NCBI RefSeq assembly: GCF_023520795.1
Contig: NZ_CP046605.1
Span: 1,471,438-1,535,437, forward strand
DNA: 64,000 nucleotides
DNA from: Corynebacterium accolens
Lineage (GTDB): Bacteria > Actinomycetota > Actinomycetes > Mycobacteriales > Mycobacteriaceae
Reading direction: 5' to 3'
The position numbers were made by a program, and so were the translations under genes. The notes beneath the pieces are model-generated. The model made no database searches and was not told where the DNA came from. It saw nothing but the letters and a program-made list of their open reading frames with translations. This document shows positions 54,903-64,000 of the stretch, in pieces (positions within the stretch are counted from its first letter, which is position 1; each line of letters opens with the position of its first letter).

Positions 54903-55529
54903 CTACAGGGTTGACATCTTGATGGCTGACTCGTCGCCATTGATGGTGACTTGTACGACATCGCGCCCGTATGCCCACAGGAGGAGTTCGCCAACCTCCC
55001 CGCTTACGCGGACCACGCGATCGCCGCGATCGGCTACCCCGTGCTTATCTGCCACGACGATGCGCTGCATCCCGTCCGGCTGCAGGATCACCGGCTGGGT
55101 GGATTTACGCAGGCTCAATTTGGCCCAGATCTTCAAAAAACGGTGCAGCTTCTTCTGCACGGCCACAGAAAAATCGCGGGGTTCGGTCTGGCCATTAGCG
55201 CGGCGAATATCCTCGTGGTGGATGAAATGTTCGCCCAAATTTTGCTGGGCATCGAGAAAACGTGCGGGGTTGAACTTTGCCGGTCCCCTCCCCCAGGCAT
55301 CGACAAGCTCATCGAAATCGCGGCGGGCGACCTTAGCGGATTCCTTTTCTAGGTGGGGCTGCAGGACCGAAAGGAACATGCCCGCTGCGGCATCGGGACG
55401 GTTTTCGCGCACCCACAGGTGGGCAACTAAGTCGCGCGTGGTCCAGCCCTCACACAGCGTGGGGGCGTCTGGACCTAGCTGATGAAAAAGCGCGACCATC
55501 TTGGCGCGTTCGGAAGATGAAAACGACAT
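54903..55529 (-). CDS. TIGR03085 family DinB-like metal-binding protein
   Basis: A 208-residue protein of the actinobacterial TIGR03085 family, related to the mycothiol-dependent maleylpyruvate isomerase/DinB four-helix fold. ALFHQLGPDAPTLCEGWTTRDLVAHLWVRENRP is the conserved N-terminal segment, with a HxxxD/E-type metal site including HHEDIRRANG near residue 118. It may use mycothiol, but no substrate is known. The ATG at 55527-55529 touches a 13-bp hairpin downstream of rnj. Confidence 0.82.
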   Translation of the reverse strand: MSFSSSERAKMVALFHQLGPDAPTLCEGWTTRDLVAHLWVRENRPDAAAGMFLSVLQPHLEKESAKVARRDFDELVDAWGRGPAKFNPARFLDAQQNLGEHFIHHEDIRRANGQTEPRDFSVAVQKKLHRFLKIWAKLSLRKSTQPVILQPDGMQRIVVADKHGVADRGDRVVRVSGEVGELLLWAYGRDVVQVTINGDESAIKMSTL

Positions 55530-55569
55530 GTGCCCCAGCATACCGAGGTCATCGAAATGCTGGGGCACA
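55529..55569 (-). terminator. hairpin after rnj, abutting the next start codon
   Basis: TGTGCCCCAGCAT (55529-55541) and ATGCTGGGGCACA (55557-55569) form a perfect 13-bp stem. On the minus strand it is followed by GTCGTTTTC within the TIGR03085 gene. It probably ends rnj transcripts. Confidence 0.6.
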
Positions 55570-55606
55570 GAAACTATGCCGGAATTAAATCCTTTTGTAG
55601 CAGAAC

Positions 55607-57751
55607 CTACAGGGACTCGCGGCTGGCGTCGACATCGGCGTCATCAGCAAGCAGCGTGCCTGAATTCGTCGGCACGATGGTGGGCAAAATAACCGGCTCG
55701 CGCTTGTACTTGGAATCCATGAGCTTGGAGACCTTGCGGCGCAGCTTTTGCACCATCCGGTAGGTGTCATTCTCGCCCTCTGCGGCGAGATCATTCATGG
55801 TGTTTTCCACCATCTCTGCAACCTCGGGCACAACACCGCGGTCATCATCGGAGAAACCGGTGGTTGCCACGGTTGGGTGCTCGAGCAGGCGGGAGGTGCG
55901 GTTATCAATCACGCAGGTAATGGATACCACGCCGCCGGCGCCCAAGTTGGTGCGGTCTGCCAAGGTATCGGCATCGACATCGCCCATGGACACGCCATCG
56001 ACGTAGAGGTGGCCAACCTGCAGCTGGCCGACGACCTCCGCGCGGCCCTTGCGCAGATCCACCACGACGCCGTTTTGTGCCAAGACCGTCCGGTCGCGGG
56101 CCACGCCGGTGGAAATCGCCAATTCCTTATTGGCGCGCAGGTGGCGCCACTCACCGTGGACGGGCATGGCATTGCGCGGGCGCGCCGCATTGTACAGGAA
56201 GAGCAGCTCGCCGGAGTAGCCGTGGCCAGATGCGTGGACCTTGACGTCCTGGTTGGTGATGACGTTGGCACCAATCTGGGACAGCATATTGATAACGCCG
56301 AAGACGGCCTCTTCGTTGCCCGGGATGAGCGAGGAAGAGAAGATGATGGTATCGCCATCGCGCACCGTGATCTGGCGGTGCTCGCGGCGGGCCATGCGGG
56401 ACAGCGCGGCCATCGGCTCACCCTGCGTACCGGTGGTGATGAGCATCGTCTTGTGCGGGGCCATCTTCGCGGCCTCATCGATGGGGATGATGGTGCCGCG
56501 CGGGACCTTCAAAAAGCCCATCTTTTCCGCGATCTCCATATTGCGCATCATCGAACGGCCATTGAAGGCCACCTTGCGGCCATTGGCCACGGCAGCATCG
56601 ATGGCAGCCTGCACGCGGTAGACGTTCGAGGCGAAGGAGGCCAAGATGACGCGCTGCTTCGCATTAGCCACCAAGCGCTTGAAGTTGGCTGGGATATCGC
56701 CCTCGGAGGCGGATACGCCCGGCACGGTGGCGTTGGTGGAATCGCACAGCATGAGGTCAACGCCCTCGTCGCCGTAACGAGACAGCGCCGGAAGGTCGGT
56801 CGGACGGTTATCCAACGGGGTTTGGTCCAGCTTGATATCACCGGTGTGGATGATATTCCCGGCCGGGGTGCCTAGCATGATGCCGAGCGCATCCGGCACG
56901 GAGTGGTTAACCGCCCAGAAGCGAACGCGGAAGCAGCCGTAGGTCACGTCAGACTTTTCGTTGACCTCAACGAACTTCGGCTTCTGGCGGTGTTCCTTAC
57001 ACTTGGCCGCAATGAGCGCGATGGTGAAACGGGAGGCCACGATGGGGATATCCGGGCGCAGCTTCAGCAGCCACGGGATGGCACCGATGTGGTCTTCGTG
57101 GGCGTGGGTGACCACGAGGGCCTTGACCTTGTCGATCTTTTTTTCAATCGGCCCGAAGTCCGGCAGGATGAGGTCCACGCCAGGCTCGCCAGACGATGGG
57201 AAGAGCACGCCGCAGTCAATGATGAGCAGCTCATCGCCGTACTCAAAGACGGTCATGTTGCGGCCGATTTCGGAGATACCGCCCAAGGCGTAGATGCGCA
57301 GGGTATCCTTCGCCTGCTTTGGCGGTTCCGGCAGGCGCTTGGTCAAATCAGCACCCTGCATGGACTTCGGCACGTTGCGGCGGCCGCGGTTATTGTTATT
57401 GCGGCCACGGCCCTTGCCATTGCCGTTCTTTCCGTTGCCACCGTTGTTGTTCTTGTTATTGCCGCCGTGGTTATTGCCACCTTGGCCATTGCCATTATTG
57501 CCGTTTCCGCCACGACCACGGCCGCGGCCGCCACGGGAACGCGAGCGGCGGCCGTTGTTATCGCCGTCGTTCTTGTTATCGGCAGAGTTATTCTTGCCAG
57601 AGTTGCCCTGTTCCTCATTTCCGGCAGTGCCGGCGTTATTGGCAGGGGCCTGAAATACGGGCGAAGCCGCCTCATTGGAGGCGGTCTCAGTTTCCGAAGG
57701 TGGACCCGCCTTGCGGGTGACCTTACGGGAACGGTTACGGGGTTCAGTCAT
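55607..57751 (-). CDS. rnj: ribonuclease J with low-complexity N-terminal extension
   Basis: A 714-residue metallo-beta-lactamase-type RNase (endo- and 5'-exonuclease). Residues 1-145 are an intrinsically disordered Gly/Asn/Arg-rich extension (GGRGRGRGGNGNNGNG-like). The catalytic HxHxDH motif is in THAHEDHIGA (about residue 220), and the beta-CASP part and C-terminal domain follow. The protein matures rRNA and decays mRNA. It starts 2 bases after the dapA stop, so it is co-transcribed with dapB-thyX-dapA. A strong hairpin lies just beyond it. Confidence 0.94.
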   Translation of the reverse strand: MTEPRNRSRKVTRKAGPPSETETASNEAASPVFQAPANNAGTAGNEEQGNSGKNNSADNKNDGDNNGRRSRSRGGRGRGRGGNGNNGNGQGGNNHGGNNKNNNGGNGKNGNGKGRGRNNNNRGRRNVPKSMQGADLTKRLPEPPKQAKDTLRIYALGGISEIGRNMTVFEYGDELLIIDCGVLFPSSGEPGVDLILPDFGPIEKKIDKVKALVVTHAHEDHIGAIPWLLKLRPDIPIVASRFTIALIAAKCKEHRQKPKFVEVNEKSDVTYGCFRVRFWAVNHSVPDALGIMLGTPAGNIIHTGDIKLDQTPLDNRPTDLPALSRYGDEGVDLMLCDSTNATVPGVSASEGDIPANFKRLVANAKQRVILASFASNVYRVQAAIDAAVANGRKVAFNGRSMMRNMEIAEKMGFLKVPRGTIIPIDEAAKMAPHKTMLITTGTQGEPMAALSRMARREHRQITVRDGDTIIFSSSLIPGNEEAVFGVINMLSQIGANVITNQDVKVHASGHGYSGELLFLYNAARPRNAMPVHGEWRHLRANKELAISTGVARDRTVLAQNGVVVDLRKGRAEVVGQLQVGHLYVDGVSMGDVDADTLADRTNLGAGGVVSITCVIDNRTSRLLEHPTVATTGFSDDDRGVVPEVAEMVENTMNDLAAEGENDTYRMVQKLRRKVSKLMDSKYKREPVILPTIVPTNSGTLLADDADVDASRESL

Positions 57752-57753
57752 TC

Positions 57754-58662
57754 TTAAAGGACTCCAGATTGTTCCAAATCACGGCGAAGTACCTCGCGTT
57801 CCTCCTCGCTCGCGGCGGTAACAGGAAGGCGGGGATCGCCAACTTCAAAGCCCTGCAGGCGCAGAGCTTCCTTTGCAAATGTCGCTCCGCCCAACCGCGC
57901 CTGAGCGCGGGTCAGTGGAAGAAGCGTTGAGTAATTTATTTCTTGCGCGCGGGCCAAATCGCCCGCATCGAAAGCTTCATAGAGTTCTACCAAGGCACGC
58001 GGTGCAGCGTGGCCGATGACGGAGATGAAACCCGAAGCGCCGAGGGATAGCCACGGCAGGTTAATCGGATCGTCACCGGAGTACCACGCCAAGTCGGTTT
58101 CTTGGATGAGTTCTGCGGCCGCGGAAAGATCGCCCTTGGCGTCTTTCACGGCTTGGATAGTCGGCAATTCCGCAAGGCGGCGGAGCGTATCCGACGCCAC
58201 TGGGATGCCCGAGCGGCCAGGGATGTCATAGACGCAAATCGGCAGATCCGTAGAATCAGCAACTGCGGCAAAATGCTCATAGACGCCCTTTTGGGAGGGC
58301 TTGGAGTAATACGGAGTCACCACGAGCAGGCTATCGGCTCCTGCGGCGGCGGAAGCTTGGGCAACCTCGATCGAGGTTGCGGTGTTATTCGTTCCGGCGC
58401 CCGCACAGATCCGGACGCGGTCTCCTACTTCCTCTTTTACGGCCTTGAGCAGCTCCAACTTTTCGTCCAAGGACGTGGTAGGAGACTCGCCCGTCGTTCC
58501 ACCCAAGATGAGTGAATCCACGCCGTTGTCTACGAGATGAGCTGCCAGGCGGCGACCCGCTTCTACATCCAGCGCACCGTCACGATCAAACGGAGTGACC
58601 ATGGCGACGCCAATGCGACCGAAGGTGTCAACGCCAGTCTTTGCTGTCATACCTGTGCTCAT
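57754..58662 (-). CDS. dapA: 4-hydroxy-tetrahydrodipicolinate synthase
   Basis: A 302-residue aldolase-type enzyme condensing pyruvate and aspartate semialdehyde. The Schiff-base Lys173 is in AVKDAKGD, Tyr146 in CVYDIPGR, and GGTTGES lies near residue 54. The start [15 protein letters not shown] matches C. glutamicum DapA, hence ATG 58662 rather than 58671. With dapB (dihydrodipicolinate reductase) and dapF it supplies lysine and meso-diaminopimelate. It follows thyX by 54 bases. Confidence 0.97.
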   Translation of the reverse strand: MSTGMTAKTGVDTFGRIGVAMVTPFDRDGALDVEAGRRLAAHLVDNGVDSLILGGTTGESPTTSLDEKLELLKAVKEEVGDRVRICAGAGTNNTATSIEVAQASAAAGADSLLVVTPYYSKPSQKGVYEHFAAVADSTDLPICVYDIPGRSGIPVASDTLRRLAELPTIQAVKDAKGDLSAAAELIQETDLAWYSGDDPINLPWLSLGASGFISVIGHAAPRALVELYEAFDAGDLARAQEINYSTLLPLTRAQARLGGATFAKEALRLQGFEVGDPRLPVTAASEEEREVLRRDLEQSGVL

Positions 58663-58716
58663 AGCCGTCAAGGTTACCCGCTAGGGCACCTTTTGGCCGC
58701 ATCGGGGGGCTGCGTG

Positions 58717-59463
58717 TTAAGCGTAAGGGCTTGCGGCCATCCGCGTTCCATCGGCCAACGTGGTGATATGGAAGTCATCGAAAAGCGCTGGTGCTTGCTC
58801 CTGCAAATGCTTCAAGCACTCCACCGCCACTTCGCGCAATTCCGTATCAGCGTGCTCGGCCGCCCGCGCCCCAATGAAGTGGCGCCACGCGCGGTAATTG
58901 CCGGTAACGACGAGCCTCGTTTCCGTCGCATTAGGCAAAACCGCGCGCGCCGCCTGCCGCGCCTGCTTCTTTCGCAGCAGCGCATTCGGCTCATCCAGCT
59001 TTTCTTCCAAGGCCTCGAGCAGCTCATCGTAGACAAAACGGGTGTCATCCACGGCCTGCATGACCAACCGGCGCAATTGTTCATCTTCTTCCACCAGCTT
59101 GGGCAGCGCTACGTGCATCTCATTGGGATGCACAAAGCGCTGGGATAGCTGCGAAAAGGAAAAGTGCCGGTGGCGCACCAATTCATGGCTGGCTGAGCGC
59201 GAGAGCCCCGTGATGTACATCGTCGCCGTGGCGTGTTCCAGAAGCGCCGTATGGCCTACCTCCATGATGTGGTGCAGGTAAGCGGAGTTCGTCGCGGTGC
59301 GCGGGTTGGGCTTGTCAAAAGACTCATAACACGCCCGCCCCGCGAATTCGACGAGGGCCTCGCCATCGGTCGCCGTCTCATCGGCACGCCACTGCGTTCC
59401 CTGTGGCGGGTGAAACTCGGTGGCGGCAATGAGCTGGATTTTTAGCTCACTCGCAGTGGCCAT
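58717..59463 (-). CDS. thyX: FAD-dependent thymidylate synthase
   Basis: A 248-residue ThyX that methylates dUMP using methylene-tetrahydrofolate and FAD. The RHR-x7-S motif is complete ([11 protein letters not shown], residues 97-107), and [14 protein letters not shown] and the C-terminal substrate segment are intact. It lies 4 bases after dapB, in the same dapB-thyX-dapA order as C. glutamicum. No thyA is visible in the window. Confidence 0.96.
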   Translation of the reverse strand: MATASELKIQLIAATEFHPPQGTQWRADETATDGEALVEFAGRACYESFDKPNPRTATNSAYLHHIMEVGHTALLEHATATMYITGLSRSASHELVRHRHFSFSQLSQRFVHPNEMHVALPKLVEEDEQLRRLVMQAVDDTRFVYDELLEALEEKLDEPNALLRKKQARQAARAVLPNATETRLVVTGNYRAWRHFIGARAAEHADTELREVAVECLKHLQEQAPALFDDFHITTLADGTRMAASPYA

Positions 59464-59467
59464 ACCG

Positions 59468-60244
<777 letters not shown>

Positions 60245-60340
60245 TTAAAGTTCTGCTTCGTTTACCTATCCTATCGCGCTCGCCCATGCGCGGCGGGCAG
60301 CCCTCCGAACACCAGAAATACCACTGCTAGACTGGTCGCC

Positions 60341-60730
60341 ATGCAGATTTATATTGCTTCCGTTCCAGTCGATGACGTTGCCCGTGCCCACGATTTCTAT
60401 GTCGATGTCCTAGGTTTCCGGGTAAAAGATGACGTCACACACGGCGATTTCCGGTGGCTTACGGTCACCAACGCGGACGGCGATGGCAGCGTTGAACTGC
60501 TCCTTGAGCCCAAGGGCCACCCTGCCGCTAAGACGTACACCGAGGCGCTGAAGGCGGATAATATCCCGGTCACCCAATTCTTATCGCAGGATGTGGAGAA
60601 AGAATACGCCGAACTCAAGGACAAGGGCGTGGACTTTACCATGGAGCCCACCGACGTTGGCCCCTCCATTATCGCAGTCTTTGACGATACCGTGGGTAAC
60701 CTCATCCAGCTCGTCCAATTGAAGCGCTAG
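60341..60730 (+). CDS. VOC-superfamily (glyoxalase-like) protein
   Basis: A 129-residue protein of the vicinal-oxygen-chelate fold with two beta-alpha modules (QIYIASVPVDDVARAHDFYVDVLGF and the later YAELKDKGVDFTM, DDTVGNLIQLVQ). Such proteins include glyoxalases, dioxygenases and antibiotic-binding proteins; no specific role can be assigned. The ATG at 60341 is chosen over upstream codons that lack family similarity. Confidence 0.85.
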   Translation: MQIYIASVPVDDVARAHDFYVDVLGFRVKDDVTHGDFRWLTVTNADGDGSVELLLEPKGHPAAKTYTEALKADNIPVTQFLSQDVEKEYAELKDKGVDFTMEPTDVGPSIIAVFDDTVGNLIQLVQLKR

Positions 60731-60848
60731 GCCCACGCCTTCGCTACTTTCCCTTGTACAACAATTGCATCACTTCCCCAGTTGGGCCACTTGTGTACCG
60801 GTAGAATTGAAAGAGACAACAAGGTAGACAACCTAGGAAGTGGTCACA

Positions 60849-61580
60849 ATGTCTCGATCTACTCTCACCCGCGTTATCGCTGCTGGCGCCGGCATGAGCT
60901 GCATGCTCTCGCTGGCTGCTTGCGCTAGCCCCAGCGATGACGAGGCCGCCGATGCCTCATTTGCCACGCAGCAGGAATCCACCAGCTCCACGGCGGAATC
61001 GACCACGTCTGCGGCAAAGAAATCAGAGCCTTCCACAACGAACACCGCCGATGACCCAACCAAGACGGTAGAAGACACTGCCCCGTTAAGCCACAATCAA
61101 CAACAGGCGCTGGCCAATGATCCAAAGCCTGCTTTCGGAGGCATGGGCACGCCCTCCCTCGAGGATCAGCGCCACCTGCCTCCTGGATTGGGTGGCCTCG
61201 TTCCCACTCGGATACGGGTAGCCGCGCATGACTCTTTTACCCGCGTCGTGGTTGATCTTGAAGGTGACGGCGAAGCCGGGTGGTTTACTACCTATACGGA
61301 TCAGCCCGCCCACCAGGCATCGGGACTTCCGGTCGAGGTCAAAGGCGCTACATTCCTCAATCTTGGTATCGAGGGCACCCCGTGGCCATCAACACCAGAG
61401 TTAGAGCAAAGGTTCATGGATTCTGGCATCACCCCAGGTGCCGGTGTTGTGCAAGAGATCAACTACACCACCACCTTCGAGGCGCAAACGCAGTTGGTCA
61501 TCGGGCTAAAGAAGCAAACGCCTTATTCCGTGACCTTCTTGCAGAACCCCAAACGCCTCGTGCTTGATTTCCAAAACTAA
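60849..61580 (+). CDS. secreted lipoprotein with C-terminal AMIN-like domain
   Basis: A 243-residue protein with a signal peptide and a lipobox (MLSLAAC, lipidated Cys25), then a Ser/Thr/Ala-rich, low-complexity spacer (about 28-85) for the cell wall, and an AMIN-like domain (about 110-243: GLVPTRIRVAAHDSFTRVVVDLEGD, ending NPKRLVLDFQN). AMIN-like domains bind envelope polymers. The ATG at 60849 is preferred over GTG 60840. A strong hairpin follows. Related lipoproteins occur beside pnp in other corynebacteria, as far as I recall. Confidence 0.85.
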   Translation: MSRSTLTRVIAAGAGMSCMLSLAACASPSDDEAADASFATQQESTSSTAESTTSAAKKSEPSTTNTADDPTKTVEDTAPLSHNQQQALANDPKPAFGGMGTPSLEDQRHLPPGLGGLVPTRIRVAAHDSFTRVVVDLEGDGEAGWFTTYTDQPAHQASGLPVEVKGATFLNLGIEGTPWPSTPELEQRFMDSGITPGAGVVQEINYTTTFEAQTQLVIGLKKQTPYSVTFLQNPKRLVLDFQN

Positions 61581-61605
61581 GTGATCACGGCGCAGGCATA
61601 GAAAA

Positions 61606-61642
61606 TGGCCCTGTTTCCCACCATATCCGGGAAACAGGGCCA
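61606..61642. terminator. bidirectional terminator between lipoprotein gene and pnp
   Basis: TGGCCCTGTTTCCC (61606-61619) is perfectly complementary to 61629-61642; AAAA precedes it, serving the convergent pnp gene. Confidence 0.85.
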
Positions 61643-61666
61643 CTGCTCTAAAGAGCGTCTGAGAGA

Positions 61667-63913
61667 TTAGTCCTCTACTGGCACCAAGGAGATCTTGCCG
61701 CGGTTATCAATATCCGCGATTTCTACCTGTACCTTATCGCCAACATTGACTACATCTTCGACCTTCTCGATGCGCTCGTCCCCACCCAGGTTGGAGATGT
61801 GGATCAATCCATCGCGGCCTGGGGTCAAGGATACGAAAGCGCCGAATGGAACGGTCTTGACTACCGTGCCGAGGAAACGCTCGCCCACCTTGGGCAACTG
61901 CGGGTTGGCAATGGAGTTAACCTTTTCGATCGCAGCGTCTGCGGCCTCGCCGGTAACTGCAGAGATGTAGACCGTGCCGTCGTCCTCAATCGAGACATCA
62001 GCACCGGTATCTTCGGTGATCTGGTTGATGGTCTTGCCCTTAGGGCCGATGAGCTCACCGATCTTGTTGACCGGAATTTTCACCGAGGTGATCTTCGGGG
62101 CTAGGCCAGACATCTCATCTGGGGAATCGATGACCTCAGCCATGGTTTCCAGAATGGTCGCGCGGGCATCGCGGGCCTGCTCGAGCGCCTGGGCCAAGAC
62201 CTTAGAAGGAATGCCGTCCAGCTTCGTGTCCAGCTGCAACGCAGTGATGAATTCGGAGGTACCTGCAACCTTGAAGTCCATGTCGCCGAAGGCATCTTCG
62301 GCGCCGAGGATATCGGTCAGTGCCACGAACTTTTCCTTGCCCTTGACCTCACCGGAGACCAAGCCCATGGCGATGCCGGCTACCGGCGCCTTGAGCGGAA
62401 CACCCGCGTTGTAGAGGGACAGGGTGGATGCGCAGACTGAGCCCATGGAGGTGGAACCATTGGAGCCGAGTGCCTCAGAGACCTGGCGGATGGCATACGG
62501 GAAATCCTCGCGCGACGGGATGACCGGAAGCAGGGCGCGCTCGGCGAGCGCACCGTGGCCGATTTCGCGGCGCTTGGGTGAGCCCACGCGGCCGGTCTCA
62601 CCGGTAGAAAATGGCGGGAAGTTGTAGTGGTGCATGTAACGCTTGGACTCGATAGGAGTAAGCGAGTCGATCTGCTGCTCCATCTTCAACATATCCAGGG
62701 TGGTGACACCGAGGATCTGCGTCTCACCGCGCTCGAACAAGGAAGAACCGTGCGCGCGTGGTACCAAGTCAACTTCAACGGACAGGTCGCGGATATCGGT
62801 TAGCCCGCGGCCATCGATGCGGAAGCCATCGGTCAAGATCTTGCGGCGCACGATCTTCTTCATGACCTCGTTATAAGCAGCGCGAATCTGCTTGGAGGCC
62901 ACTGCCTCTTCCAGGTCAGCAAACTGCGGCAGCAGGTCTTGTTCGACCTGCTCCATGTGTTCGTTCGTGGCCTCGTCGCGCTCCTGCTTGCCCGGGATCG
63001 TCAGCAAGCTCTCCAGCTTCTTGGAAGCGGCCTTTTCCACGGCGGCGAAGACATCGTCTTCATACGCTGGGAAGAGCGGGAACTCCTGGGTCTCCTTGGC
63101 GGTGCGCTCTGCCAGGCCGTTCTGGGCCTCACACAGGGTCTTAATGAACGGCTTGGCTGCCTCGAGGCCCTCGGCAACGGCGGCTTCTTGCGGTGCCGGG
63201 GCGCCATCGGCAATGCGCTCAGCAACGTTGGTGCCGGCGCCAGCTTCCACCATCATGATGGCGACGTCTTCTTTACGGCCCTTAGTAACGATGCGGCCTG
63301 CAACCACCATTTCAAACAGCGCGCGCTCGTGCTGCTCGTGGTTCGGGAACGCCACCCACTGGCCTTCTGGGTGCTTGTCATCAGCGATAAGCGCCATGCG
63401 CACGCCGCCGACGGCGCCGGAGACCGGCAGGCCGGAAAGCTGGGTTGCTGCGGACGCGCCGTTGATGGCTACGACGTCGTAGTACTCTTCTGGGTCCTGC
63501 GACAGGACGGTGATGACCACCTGCACTTCGTTGCGCAGGCCCTTGACAAAGGTGGGGCGCAGCGGGCGGTCGATGAGGCGGCAGGCCAAGATGGCCTCGG
63601 TGGAGGGACGCCCCTCGCGGCGGAAGAAGGAGCCGGGGATCTTGCCGGCTGCGTACATGCGCTCTTCCACGTCCACGGTAAGTGGGAAGAAGTCAAAGTT
63701 CTCGCGCGGCTGGTTCGAGGCAGTCGTGGTGGCCAGCAGCATCGTGTCATCGTCGAGGTACGTGGTTACGGAACCATCGGCCTGGCGGGCCAACTGGCCC
63801 GTTTCGAAACGTACCGTGCGGGTGCCAAAGTCCCCGTTGTCGAGGACAGCGATAGCTTCGGTAATACCGAATTCTTCATCGATATTGAACTCTACGGAGT
63901 TCTGAACGCTCAT
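61667..63913 (-). CDS. pnp: polyribonucleotide nucleotidyltransferase (PNPase / GpsI)
   Basis: A 748-residue phosphorolytic exoribonuclease, called gpsI in corynebacteria for a (p)ppGpp-related activity claimed for streptomycete homologues. It has two RNase PH domains (about 35-160 and 345-580, with [11 protein letters not shown] and [13 protein letters not shown]), a KH domain (about 615-670, [14 protein letters not shown]) and an S1 domain (about 685-745). With RNase J it forms the main RNA-decay machinery in this window. The start ATG at 63913 follows AAGGAGAA. Confidence 0.97.
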   Translation of the reverse strand: MSVQNSVEFNIDEEFGITEAIAVLDNGDFGTRTVRFETGQLARQADGSVTTYLDDDTMLLATTTASNQPRENFDFFPLTVDVEERMYAAGKIPGSFFRREGRPSTEAILACRLIDRPLRPTFVKGLRNEVQVVITVLSQDPEEYYDVVAINGASAATQLSGLPVSGAVGGVRMALIADDKHPEGQWVAFPNHEQHERALFEMVVAGRIVTKGRKEDVAIMMVEAGAGTNVAERIADGAPAPQEAAVAEGLEAAKPFIKTLCEAQNGLAERTAKETQEFPLFPAYEDDVFAAVEKAASKKLESLLTIPGKQERDEATNEHMEQVEQDLLPQFADLEEAVASKQIRAAYNEVMKKIVRRKILTDGFRIDGRGLTDIRDLSVEVDLVPRAHGSSLFERGETQILGVTTLDMLKMEQQIDSLTPIESKRYMHHYNFPPFSTGETGRVGSPKRREIGHGALAERALLPVIPSREDFPYAIRQVSEALGSNGSTSMGSVCASTLSLYNAGVPLKAPVAGIAMGLVSGEVKGKEKFVALTDILGAEDAFGDMDFKVAGTSEFITALQLDTKLDGIPSKVLAQALEQARDARATILETMAEVIDSPDEMSGLAPKITSVKIPVNKIGELIGPKGKTINQITEDTGADVSIEDDGTVYISAVTGEAADAAIEKVNSIANPQLPKVGERFLGTVVKTVPFGAFVSLTPGRDGLIHISNLGGDERIEKVEDVVNVGDKVQVEIADIDNRGKISLVPVED

Positions 63914-64000
63914 CTAGTAATTCTCCTTGAATGTTTTAGGCGATCGTCGGTGCCGCCTTTTCCACATTGTTTTTGACAACGGTGAAAATTCTAACAGAGA
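63914..64000 (-). other. pnp leader, cut by the window edge
   Basis: The 87 bases upstream of pnp contain AAGGAG before the start and a GGCG/CGCC hairpin (about 63935-63955). Actino-pnp leader RNAs are known in other actinobacteria, but too little is visible to claim one here. Confidence 0.3.

Noticed and set aside
55748-57757. Plus-strand frames of 375 and 284 codons opposite rnj
   Set aside because: They are shadow frames. The hydrophobic stretch around 57300-57700 is only the complement of the Gly/Asn/Arg-rich extension.
62939-63976. 345-codon plus-strand frame opposite pnp
   Set aside because: It is antisense to a certain gene, with no known domain.

Overview
The window is a compact, high-GC (about 60% by eye) actinobacterial chromosome segment. 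Gene order and protein sequences point firmly to Corynebacterium: sigB-dtxR-galE, divS/lexA, the sugR/ptsI/fruK-ptsF-ptsH sugar locus, recX-recA, bioYMN, cinA-clgR-pspA, ftsK, and rnj-dapA-thyX-dapB. I cannot fix the species. It is not C. glutamicum, because several C. glutamicum neighbours (gluABCD, fruR) are missing and a serine-use module is present. I see no tRNA, rRNA, CRISPR array, prophage or insertion sequence.

Layout. 1-1.6 kb: 3' part of a methyltransferase gene, then dtd. 1.7-5.7 kb: L-serine uptake and deamination (sdaC, sdaA) with a YheO-type regulator; sdaC has a long, apparently structured leader. 5.7-8.7 kb: sigB, dtxR, galE. 8.7-13.8 kb: a DUF4192 protein facing a PAC2-domain protein and a large RNA/DNA helicase. 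13.8-16.2 kb: ahpD-ahpC divergent from oxyR. 16.2-21.2 kb: a membrane protein and hrpA. 21.4-24.7 kb: nrdR, divS, lexA, sugR. 24.7-30.1 kb: ptsI divergent from fruK-ptsF-ptsH. 30.2-34.3 kb: HNH nuclease, uracil permease, hflX. 34.3-42.8 kb: a run of conserved actinobacterial genes including dapF, miaA and miaB. 42.9-45.2 kb: recX, recA, a DUF3046 protein. 45.2-47.2 kb: biotin uptake bioYMN. 47.2-50.1 kb: pgsA-cinA-clgR-pspA and a YciI protein. 50.1-51.4 kb: terC behind a manganese-type riboswitch. 51.4-60.2 kb: ftsK, rnj, dapA, thyX, dapB on the minus strand. 60.3-64 kb: a VOC protein, a lipoprotein and pnp.

How the genes fit together. Much of the window is stress control. Near-perfect ECF/SigH-type promoters (GGAAC or GGAAT, 18 bases, GTT) lie before sigB, before the PAC2-helicase pair and before clgR. 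OxyR has a clear operator abutting the ahpC promoter. LexA boxes lie before lexA/divS and recA. DtxR adds iron control and a BioQ operator adds biotin control. The most interesting non-coding signals are a yybP-ykoY riboswitch before terC whose 3' P1 strand is also the anti-Shine-Dalgarno strand, a structured sdaC leader, two intergenic pairs of inverted DnaA boxes, and a dispersed 13-base word (GGCATCGGCAAGC) that recurs in three different reading frames and in intergenic DNA.
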